A stretch of 64,000 nucleotides of DNA from contig NC_091875.1 in NCBI RefSeq assembly GCF_019399895.1, positions 6,467,212 through 6,531,211 of the forward strand, in the 5' to 3' direction. Source of the stretch: Cardiocondyla obscurior. Lineage: Eukaryota; Arthropoda; Insecta; Hymenoptera; Formicidae. The notes beneath the pieces were generated by a model. It was not told the DNA's origin, did not search any database, and saw nothing but the letters and a program-made list of their open reading frames with translations. The translations under genes and the position numbers were made by a program. Shown in pieces: positions 39,319-49,506 of the stretch. Every line of letters begins with the position of its first letter. The first letter of the stretch is position 1.

Positions 39319-42300
39319 CTGTCACTTTTTTAAAGTCTTAATAAAAATAGTTCCCGTCGATTCACAGGCTTAAAACTTTTTGGGCAGCAAGAAGAACGAT
39401 CAAATTTGATAGAAAATCCAACGGAACCCCTGAGAAAGCAGCAGAACTTTTTTGACAATGTCTAGAAGCACAGAAAAACTTTTGTGACTCTCACAACTCT
39501 CCAATCACAAGCAAAATAAAATATAAATTTATTTACAGTTAGGAGAAATATTAAATTGTAATTAGAACACTCTACTACATTAAATAAAACAGAATTAAAG
39601 TTAAAAATTGAACTTGAATGCCTGAAAATAATTTATTTAAGAGTCACTCTACATTTAACCTATAACACGTACCTGTCACTTTTCAAACCCTTAATAAAAA
39701 TAGTTCACGTCGTTGTACAGGTTTGGCACTTTTTGGGCAGCAAGAAGGAGCTTCAAAATTGATAAAAAATTCAACGGAACCGTCGTGAATGCTGCAGAAC
39801 ATTTTTTACAAAGTTCTGAAGCACAGCAATATATTCTGCGGCCCTCCAAGCGTTTCAATCACAAGATATCTGAAATATAAAATTATTTACAGTTAAGAGA
39901 ATAATTTAATTGTAATTAAAACACTCTAATACACTTAAATAAACCAAATTTTAGTCAGAAATTTAACTAAAAAGCTTCAAAAAAATTATTTTAACAATAT
40001 CTCCACTTTTAACCTCAAACACATACCTGTCACTTTTCTAACGCTTATTAAAAATACTTCCCGTCGATTCACAGACTTGGAACTGTTTGGACAGCAAGAA
40101 TAAGGTTCAAATTTAATGGAAAATCCAACGGGACAATCGAGGATGCACCAGAACACTTTTTAAAAAATCCTAAAGCACAGCAATATATTCTGTGGCCCTT
40201 CAAGCGTTGCAATCACAAGATATCTGAAATATAAAATTATTTACAGTTAAGACAATAATTTAATTGTATTTAAAACACTCTAGTACACTTAAATAAACCA
40301 AATTTTAATCAGAAATTTAACTAAGAGGCTTCAAAAAAATTATTTTAACAATATCTCCACTTTTAACCTCAAACACATACCTGTCACTTTTCAAACGCTT
40401 ATTAAAAATACTTCCCGTCGATTCACAGGCTTGAAACTTTTTGGGCAGCAAGAATAATGTTCAAATTTGATGGAAAATCCAACGGGACAATCGAGGATGC
40501 ACCAGAACATTTTTTACAAAATCCTGAAGCACAGCAATATATTCAGTGGCCCATCAAGCGTCTCAATCACAAGATATCTGAAATATAAAATTATTTACAG
40601 TTAAGAGAATAATAAAATTGTAATTAAAACACTCTAATACACTTAAATAAACCAAATTCAAGTCATAAATTTAACTTAAAGGCTTCAAAAAAATTAATTT
40701 AACATTATCTCCACTTTTAACCTCAAACACATACCTGTCACTTTTAAAACACTTATAAAAAATAGTTCCCGTCGATGTAGAGCCTTGGACCTTTTTGGGC
40801 AGCAAGAGAAAGATTTAAATTTGATAAAAAATCCAACCGGGCACTCGAGGAAAACGCAGAACTATTTTCACAAACTGTTCAAGTGCAGTAAAACTTATGT
40901 GACCCTCGCAGAACTCCAATCACCAAGAATCTAGAATATAAAATTAATTACAATTAAGAGAATAATTAAAATGTAATTAAAACACTCTACTACACTAAAT
41001 AAAGCCGTATTTAAGTCAAAAATTAAACTTAAGAGCCTGAAAATAATTTATTTAAGTGTAACTTTACTTTTAACCTAAAACACATACCTGTCACTTTTTA
41101 TAAGTCTTATAAAAATTATTTCCCGATGATGTACAGGCTTGGCACTTTTTGTAAAGCAAGAAAAGACTTCAAATTAAATAAAAAATCCAACGAAACCGTC
41201 CAGAAATCAGCAGAACTTTTTTGCCAGACTGTAGAAGCACAGTGAAACTTCTGCGACCCTCGCAGCACTCAAATCACCAAACAACTAAAATATAAATTTA
41301 TTTACAGTTTGAAAAAATATTAAATTGTAATTAAAACACTCAAATACACTCAACAAAACTAAAATTAACTTAAAAATTCAACTTAAAAGCCTGAAAATAA
41401 TTTAATTAACAATATTTCCATTTTTAACCTCAAACACATACCTGTAACTTTTTAAAAGTCTTATAAAAAATAGTTCCCGTCCATGTAGAGCCTTGGAACT
41501 TCTTGAGCAGCAAAAGGGAAGTTCAAATTTAATAAAAAATCCGACGGGGCACTCGAGAAATACGCAGAACTATTTTCACAAGCTGTAGAAGTGCAGTGAA
41601 ACATCTGTGACCCTCGCAGAACACCACTCACCAAGAATCTGGAATATATAATTTTTCACAGTTAAAAGAATAATTTAATTGTATTTAAAACATTCTAGTA
41701 CACTTAAATAAACCGAATTTATGTCAGAAATTTAACTAAGAAGCTCCAAAAAAATTTATTTATGAATATCTAAACTTTTAACCTAAAACACATACCTGTC
41801 ACTTTTAAAACACTTATAAAAAATAGTTCCCGTCCATGTAGAGCCTTGGAACTTTTTGGGCAGCAAAAGGGAGGTTCAAATTTCACAAAAAATCCGACGG
41901 GGCACTCGAGGAATACGCAGAACTATTTTCACAAGCTGTAGAAGTGCAGTGAAACATCTGTGACTCTCGCAGAACACCACTCACCAAGAATCTGGAATAT
42001 ATAATTTTTCACAGTTAAGAGAATAATTAAATTGTATTTAAAACATTCTAGTACACTTAAATAAACCGAATTTATGTCAGAAATTTAACTAAGAAACTCC
42101 AAAAAAATTTATTTATGAATATCTAAACTTTTAACCTAAAACACATACCTGTCACTTTTAAAACACTTATAAAAAATAGTTCCCGTCCATGTAGAGCCTT
42201 GGAACTTTTTGGGCAGCAAAAGGGAGGTTCAAATTTCATAAAAATCCGACAGGGCACTCGAGGAATACGCAGAACTAATTTCACAAGCTGTAGAAGTGCA

Positions 42301-43507
42301 GTGAAACATCTGTGACCCTCGCAGAACACCACTCACCAAGAATCTGAAAGATATAATTTTTCACAGTTAAGAGAATAATTACATTGCATTTAAAACATTC
42401 TAGTACACTTAAATAAACCAAATTTATGTCAGAAATTTAACTAAGAAGCTCCAAAAAAATTTATTTATGAATATCTCAACTTTTAACCTAAAACACATAC
42501 CTGTCACTTTTAAAACACTTATAAAAAATAGTTCCCGTCCATGTAGAGCCTTGGAACTTTTGGGCAGCAAAAGGAGGTTCAAATTTCATAAAAAATCCGA
42601 CAGGGCACTCGAGGAATACGCAGAACTAATTTCACAAGCTGTAGAAGTGCAGTGAAACATCTGTGACCCTCGCAGAACACCACTCACCAAGAATCTGAAA
42701 GATATAATTTTTCACAGTTAAGAGAATAATTACATTGTATTTAAAACATTCTAGTACACTTAAATAAACCAAATTTTAATCAGAAATTTAACTAAGAGGC
42801 TTCAAAAAAATTATTTTAACAATATCTCCACTTTTAACCTCAAACACATACCTGTCACTTTTCAAACGCTTATTAAAAATACTTCCCGTCGATTCACAGG
42901 CTTGAAACTTTTTGGGCAGCAAGAATAATGTTCAAATTTGATGGAAAATCCAACGGGACAATCGAGGATGCACCAGAACATTTTTTACAAAATCCTGAAG
43001 CACAGCAATATATTCAGTGGCCCATCAAGCGTCTCAATCACAAGATATCTGAAATATAAAATTATTTACAGTTAAGAGAATAATAAAATTGTAATTAAAA
43101 CACTCTAATACACTTAAATAAACCAAATTCAAGTCATAAATTTAACTTAAAGGCTTCAAAAAAATTAATTTAACATTATCTCCACTTTTAACCTCAAACA
43201 CATACCTGTCACTTTTAAAACACTTATAAAAAATAGTTCCCGTCCATGTAGAGCCTTGGAACTTTTTAAGCAGCAAAAGACAGGTTCAAATTTAATGAAA
43301 AATCCAACCGGGCACTCGAGGAAAACGCAGAACTATTTTCACAACTTGTTCAAGTGCAGTGAAACTTCTGTGACTCTCACAGAACACCAATCACCAAAAA
43401 TCTGAAATAAAAAATTATTTACAGTTAACAGAATAATTCAATTGTATTTAGAACACTCTACTACACTTAAATAAACCGAATTTTAGTCTGAAATTTAACT
43501 TAGAAGC
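39319..43507 (-). repeat. Family A tandem array, 12 exon-like units of 351-354 bp
   Basis: Twelve units; the minus-strand donor ends at 39319, 39673, 40027, 40381, 40735, 41088, 41442, 41796, 42149, 42501, 42852 and 43206. Read on the minus strand each unit is: pyrimidine-rich tract, YAG acceptor, ~195-205 nt sequence, then GTGACAG|GTATGTG donor (variants GTACGTG, GTATGA). Example: exon 40577..40381, intron 40380..40224 (157 nt). At the acceptor, sequence variants are TCAG, CTAG, TTAG and CCAG, so the YAG is kept in 11 of 12 units while neighbours change; the innermost unit lacks it. The exon-like part is stop-rich in all frames, so protein coding is unlikely. Adjacent units differ by roughly a few to 20 percent. 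Confidence 0.9.
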
Positions 43508-45066
43508 CTGAACTCACTCTGCAAAGTGTTAGTGCTATCTGGAGTACTAAGTAAGTCGAGGATTTTTCTCTTGCACCAGGAATGGTCAGAGAGACTTCTG
43601 TGGCTTTCCCGGGTCTTCGGACAGTTTCCTTGGTTAGTTTCCGTCGCGAACCTTTCGTCCCCAAAGCGCCAAACCTGTAAATAAAGCAGAAGTATTTTTA
43701 AATTAAAACTAAAAATCTCATAAGTGACACTTTGAGGTTAAAGTTATATTTTGACTATTTTCTCACTTTTTAATTAATTGAGGCTCTCGAGCAATTTAAA
43801 ATCGGTCCCTCACGATAGAGGAGGGTACTCTAATTAAATTCTAACGCATGACATACCTGAATTCACTCTGCAAAGTGTTAGTGCTATCTGGGGTACTGGG
43901 TAAGTCGAGGATTTTCTCTTGCACCAAAAATGGTCAGAGGGACTTCTGCAGCTTCCCGGGTCTCCGGACGGTTTCTTTGGTTAGTTTCCGTCGCGAACCT
44001 TTCGTCCCCAAAGCGCCAAACCTGTAAATAAAGCAGAAGTATTTTTAAATTAAAACTAAAAATCTCATAAGTGACACATTGAGGTTAAAGTTATATTTTG
44101 ACTATTTTCTCACTTTTTAATTAATTGAGGCTCTCGAGCAATCTAAAATCGGTCCCTCACGATAGAGGAGGGTACTCTAATTAAATTCTAACGCATGACA
44201 TACCTGAATTCACTCTGCAAAGTGTTAGTGCTATCTGGAGTACTGGGTAAGTCGAGGAATTTTCTCTTGCACCAGGAATGGTCAGAGAGACTTCTGCGGC
44301 TTCCCCGAGTCTCCGGACGGTTTCCTTGGTTAGTTTCCGTCGCGAACCTTTCGTCCCCAAAGCGCCAAACCTGTAAATAAAGCAGAAGTATTTTTAAATT
44401 AAAACTAAAAATCTCATAAGTGACACATTGAGGTTAAAGTTATATTTTGACTATTTTCTCACTTTTTAATTAATTGAGGCTCTCGAGCAATCTAAAATCG
44501 GTCCCTCACGATAGAGGAGGGTACTCTAATTAAATTCTAACGCATGACATACCTGAATTCACTCTGCAAAGTGTTAGTGCTATCTGTGGTACTGGGTAAG
44601 TCGAGGATTTTTCTCTTGCACCAGGAATGGTCAGAGAGACTTCTGCGGCTTCCCGGGTCTCGGACGGTTTCTTTGGTTAGTTTCCGTCGCGAACCTTTCG
44701 TCCCCAAAGCGCCAAACCTGTAAATAAAGCAGAAGTATTTTTAAATTAAAACTAAAAATCTCATAAGTGACACATTGAGGTTAAAGTTATATTTTGACTA
44801 TTTTCTCACTTTTAATTAATTGAGGCTCTCGAGCAATCTAAAATCGGTCCCTCACGATAGAGGAGGGTACTCTAATTAAATTCTAACGCATGACTTACCT
44901 GAATTCACTCTGCAAAGTGTTAGTGCTATCTGTGGTACTAGGTAAGTCGAGGATTTTTCTCTTGCACCAGGAATGGTCAGAGAGACTTCTGCGGCTTCCC
45001 CGGAACTCCGGATGGTCTCGTTGGTTAGCTGCCGTCACGTATCTTTTGCGTATAAAGTTTAAAGCC
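43508..45066 (-). repeat. Family C tandem array 1, 5 exon-like units of 346-349 bp
   Basis: Minus-strand donors at 43508, 43857, 44204, 44553 and 44899. Each unit has TTTATTTACAG acceptor, a 167 nt GC-rich exon-like block starting GTTTGGCGC and ending GAATTCAG, then GTATGTC (one unit GTAAGTC) donor, then a 182 nt AT-rich spacer. Example: exon 44370..44204. The first unit in transcript direction (acceptor before 45066) has a different 5' half, starting GCTTTAAAC. The innermost unit is fused to family A at 43508 and its donor reads GCTTCT rather than GT, so it looks broken. Confidence 0.9.
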
Positions 45067-45300
45067 TGTAAAACAAATAGAAATATTTGTTTTTCTGACT
45101 TTAAACTTTAATCAATAACACATACCTGTCACTTTTAAAACTTTTATAAAAATTAGTTTCCGTTGATGCACAGTCTTGGCACTTTGTGGGAATAAAAAAG
45201 ACGGTTTAAATTAGTTAAAAAATCCAACCGGACACTCGAGGAAACAGTTGATCTCCCACAAACGAATAAAATAAGCATAAAATATTTCGCGTAAAATATT
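45067..45300 (-). repeat. Single A-related unit (A') between C and B arrays, copy 1
   Basis: Diverged relative of the A unit, present once in each module. On the minus strand it ends GTGACAG|GTATGTG (exon end at 45126), followed by a ~60 nt spacer ending TTGTTTTACAG before the first C block. It has no evident acceptor on its upstream side, where it runs into family B, so in transcript direction it looks like a first exon. Confidence 0.75.
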
Positions 45301-46236
45301 CACCAATGGAAACACAGCATTAATACTGGCATTCATGAAACGATTTGATTAATAAAATATTGTAAAAATACTTAACAAATAGCATTAAATTGTTGTAAAT
45401 TAACGTGCAAAATACGATTCAGTATAAAAATTTATAAATAACGCCAAAAACACGTTCAAAATGTCAGTTGATTATTTTCAACCAATAGGAACACAGCATT
45501 AGTACTGACATTCATGAAACGATTCGATTAATAAAATATTGTAAAAATAATTAATAAATAGCATTAATTGTTGTAAACTAACTTGCAAAATACGATTTAG
45601 TATAAAAACTTATAAATAACGCCAAAAACACGTTCAAAATGTCAGTTGATTATTTTCAACCAATAGGAACACAGCATTAGTACTGACATTCATGAAACGA
45701 TTCGATTAATAAAATATTGTAAAAATAATTTATAAATAGCATTAAATTGTTGTAAACTAACTCGCAAAATACGATTTAGTATAAAAATTTATAAATGACG
45801 CCAAAAACACGTGCAAAATGTCACTTGATTATTTTCAACCAATAGGAACACAGCATTAGTACTGACATTCATGAAACGACTCGATTAATAAAATATTGTA
45901 AAAATAATTAATAAATAGCATTAATTGTTGTAAACTAACTTGCAAAATACGTTTTAGTATAAAAATTTATAAATAACGCCAAAACACGTGCAAAATGTCA
46001 CTTGATTATTTTCAACCAATAGGAACACAGCATTAGTACTGACATTCATGAAACGACTCGATTAATAAAATATTGTAAAAATAATTAATAAATAGCATTA
46101 ATTGTTGTAAACTAACTTGCAAAATACGATTTAGTATAAAAATTTATAAATTGCGCCAAAAACACGTGCAAAATGTCACTCAATAAATTTCAACCAATAG
46201 GAACACAGCATTAGTACTGACATTCATGAAACGACA
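45301..46236. repeat. Family B tandem array 1, ~6 units of ~180 bp
   Basis: GAACACAGCATTA-type markers recur at about 45305, 45487, 45665, 45845, 46021 and 46201. Units are AT-rich. Read on the minus strand each has CCTATTGGTTG (inverted CCAAT box), CACGTG or a close variant, and TTATTTATAAA. The array ends at 46236 where an unrelated insertion starts. Confidence 0.9.
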
Positions 46237-46250
46237 TAGGGAAAAAATGG

Positions 46251-46800
46251 TAGGTGTTGGGGGAAGTTTCCGCGGTCATTCTACCGACGACTTTTGACCG
46301 AGCAACAAGGTGACGTATACCTTGCTTGAAGTGACAGTTAGATTTTTGTGTCGGGATCCAAGGTTAATAGAAAGTGTCGTGGACTATCCTGCGAGTGTCT
46401 ACCGCGGTAGGAATGTTTTATATCGCGGCCCGTTTTATACCGATGCTTTGTGCAGAAATCTAAAATTTAACGAAAAAAGTGGTCGCGCGTTTTGAATAAC
46501 GGTAGAGATAAAAAGCGGGATAGTGAATACCCCCCGGTGGGGGTAACACAAGGGGGTAAAGAATATCCTGCGCGATAGTAGGGAAAACATTGAAGGTGTT
46601 GGGGGAAGTTTTCGCGGTCATTCTACCAACGACTTTTGACCGCGCAACAAGGTGACGTGGACCTCGCTTGAAGTGACAGTTAGATTCTTGTGTCGGGATT
46701 CAAGGTTAATAGGAAGTGTCGTGGACTATCCCGCGAGTGTCTACCGCGATAGGAATATTTTATATCGCGGCGCGTTTTATACCGGTGCTTCGTGCAAGTT
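46251..46800. repeat. ~342 bp direct duplication, 1.6 copies
   Basis: AGGTGTTGGGGGAAGTTT recurs at 46253 and 46594, and homology continues through GAAGTGACAGTTAGATT and GTGTCGTGGACTATCC to about 46795. Both copies keep a similar plus-strand reading frame (from 46310 and 46652), but it resembles nothing known. Confidence 0.85.
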
Positions 46801-47094
46801 TTGTGTCGTTTGTTACACCGACCGAAGTATTAAAGTGACAGTTAGACCGCGCTTACGTCTCAGGGTCGTGTTTAAAGATTTAACGGAAGTGTCGTGAATA
46901 TCCCGCGAGTGATCTAGTGCGCGGAGAACGTTATTTTATCATAAAACAAGAATGCTTTTTCGTAATCGGAATATTGTTTCGCGCTTTCGGGATATAATAA
47001 TTCGCGTTTCAATTTATTTTTTAATTAATCGTCGTACAGCCAGAGTACGCGTTATCTCTTGCGGAGTGTCGATTTTCTGTCTGGTAAGACGTGC

Positions 47095-47506
47095 TAATAG
47101 TACAGTGACCGGTAATGATGACTTGACTCATTGTGGCAAAGGCGGCTAACGCGCGTGAGCTAGGGTGGAGTGCGTTAGGCCTTACCGCGGATCGTGTGCG
47201 TGAACCTTGGAGTACCGAGAGAAGCGAGAGAACGAGGGAAAAGTTGGAGGAAGGCATCTTGATGTTCTGTTCTGTTCGCGACCGTGCGTGTGAGAGAGAA
47301 CGCATGAGTGATCGCTAAGAAATCATTATAGGCGCCTCTAATGATTTCTTAGTGATCACTCGTGCGTTCTCTCTTGTCGCGAACAAAGCATGCCTTCCTC
47401 CAACCTCGGTTTCTTTCGGACTCACGTACGCGATCCGCGGTGACGCACTCTACCCTTACGCGCGTTCGCCGTTGCCGAGTCATGCTATTATTGCCGGTCA
47501 CTACTA
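47095..47506. repeat. Large inverted repeat (hairpin) with ~200 bp arms
   Basis: The arms meet at about 47330: CTAAGAAATCATTA on the left and TAATGATTTCTTAG on the right, around TAGGCGCCTC. Further out, paired blocks include CGCATGAGTGATC / GATCACTCGTGCG, GGAGGAAGGCAT / ATGCCTTCCTCC, CCGCGGATCG / CGATCCGCGG and AGTGACCGG / CCGGTCACT. Arms are imperfect, with small indels. A plus or minus transcript would fold into a long double strand. Confidence 0.85.
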
Positions 47507-48740
47507 TTACATGCAATTCGGGAAACGGCATCTTTTGCTTGAGAGATTCGCGTTACGCCGGATTGTGCGATGCGTATTTTAGTAGTTTTAAATTTTTATT
47601 TAAACAATTTTTTCTTGTTTTATAATAATTTAAGCTATGAGTCATAGTGTAATAAAGTGCGCGATGAATATGAGTCATAGTGTTATGAAGTGCGCGGTGA
47701 ATATGAGTCATAGTGTAATAAAGTGCGCGGTGAATATTATGTAAGTGAGTGTGAGTGTACAGTGTCGCGTTTTCGTATATAATACGGGGTACCGTGTTTA
47801 AGTTATTATAAAACAAGGTCGCTTTTCTCGTGATCGGAATATTGTTTCGCGCTTTCGGGTTATAGTAATTCGCGTTTTCAATTTATTTTTTAATTGATCG
47901 TCGTACAGCCCGGAGTATTCGTCGGTCCCTCGCGGAGTGTCGTTTTCTGTTTCGTTAGCCGTGACTGATAGTGCGTGCGCTACTGCACGCAATTCGGGAA
48001 ATTGGCATCTGCTGCTTGAGAGATTCGCGTTACGCCGGATTGTGCGATGCGTATTTTAGTAGTTTTAAATTCCTATTCGAACAATTTTTCCTTGTTTTAT
48101 AATAATTTAAACTAGGTATGAGTGATAGTGTAATAAAGTGCGCGGTGAATATGAGTCATAGTGTTATGAAGTGCGCGGTGAATATTATGTGAGTGAGTGT
48201 AAATGTGAGTGTACAGTGTCGCGTTTTCGTTTATAATACGGGGTGCCGTGTTTAAGTTATTACAAAACAAGGTCGCTTTTCTCGTAATCGGAATATTGTT
48301 TCGCGCTTTCGGCATATAGTAATTCGCGTTTTTAATTTATTTTTTAATGGATCGTCGTACAGCCCGGAGTATTCGTCGGTCCCTCGCGGAGTGTCGTTTT
48401 CTGTTTCGTTAGACGTGACTGATAGTGCGTGCGCTACTGCACGCAATTCGGAAAATTGGCATCTGCTGCTTGAGAGATTCGCGTTACGCCGGATTGTGCG
48501 ACGCGTATTTTAGTAGTTTTAAAGTCCTATTCGAACAATTTTTCCTTGTTTTGTAATAATTTAAACTAGGTATGAGTGATAGTGTAATAAAGTGCGCGAT
48601 GAATATGAGTCATAGTGTTATGAAGTGCGCGGTGAATATAAGTCATAGTGTAATAAAGTGCGCGGTGAATATTATGTGAGTGAGTGAGTGTGAGTGTACA
48701 GTGTCGCGTTTTCGTTTATAATACGGGGTGCCGTGTTTTA
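47507..48740. repeat. Three tandem ~460-470 bp units with nested ~33 bp repeats
   Basis: GCAATTCGG (then GCATCT and GAGAGATTCGCGTTACG) recurs at 47513, 47986 and 48440. Each unit contains two or three copies of a ~33 bp ATGAGTCATAGTGTAATAA / GTGCGCGGTGAAT motif, then ACAGTGTCGCGTTTTCG and GGAATATTGTTTCGCGC. A partial copy of the same block lies upstream at 46952-47060. The third unit is cut at ~48740. Confidence 0.85.
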
Positions 48741-48894
48741 ATAATAATTTAAACTATGAGTGATAATGTAAACTAACGAGTGATAATTTAAATTATGAGT
48801 GATAGCGTTAGTGGTTAATGACAGTATTTCGCGAGAGTTTCCAGTGCGCGAAAAGATGACTCGACGACGACGACGACCTCCCATCTGAGAGGAG

Positions 48895-49506
48895 GAGCAG
48901 GCCCGGGGGGCATCCTGCTACGGCGGAGCAACTTTTAGGTAAGCATTAATTTTTTAAATAAAATCTTTATTAAAAGAAAACCTTTACATTTTTATATTAA
49001 TCTTATTGACTAACTGGCATGTCTACATAATTCTTTTCCTTTTTATGTTACAGTCACCGGCACAACTCACCAACTCCGCCAAAATTTATGCAGATTGGCA
49101 AGTCGCATGCTTTTTCTTACAATTTCTTTATTTAATAAATTAAATACCTTTAATTCAAATACAGGCGCGCGCCTGTATACATATATTACATGTATTTTTT
49201 TGTACTAATATTATATTGCTTTGAAATAAAAGATGTGTAGAATGCATCAAAAATTTTTAACCACACCGGTTGTACTCACAGAAAATATTAAAAGTATATA
49301 CAACCGACAGTCCGCAGTCTGTTAAAGTGGGACGGGAAATTTTTGATGCATTGTACATTAAAAATTTACAATACATTATACCTTGAAAATGTCGGACCAT
49401 ACACAATTCGGTGACTCGAATTACGTACTACTTAAAATTATTTAAAACTCCGCGATGTTACCGAGAAGCGGATCTGCGAAATCTGCCGGCGACGCCACGA
49501 AAAAAC
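48895..49506. mobile_element. Fragment related to the 14184-15678 fold-back element
   Basis: 48910-49105 matches 15150-15350 in the same orientation (CGGCGGAGCAACTTTTAG, then GTAAG...TTACAG and TCACCGGCA). 49160-49505 matches 14400-14750 in reverse complement, including the palindrome TACAGGCGCGCGCCTGTA and CGGTGACTCG. The ~215 bp outer inverted ends are missing, and the fragment stops abruptly against a C unit at 49507. Confidence 0.85.

Larger units (their letters stand above)
46237..49506. mobile_element. Composite insertion separating the two satellite modules
   Basis: A 3.3 kb, GC-richer block between B array 1 and a truncated C unit. Order: a ~342 bp direct duplication (46251-46800), a linker, a large hairpin (47095-47506), three tandem ~460-470 bp units (47507-48740), then sequence shared with the gene-region fold-back element (48895-49506). 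No transposase, reverse transcriptase or other known domain is visible. Whether it is one element or several nested ones cannot be told from one copy. Confidence 0.6.
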
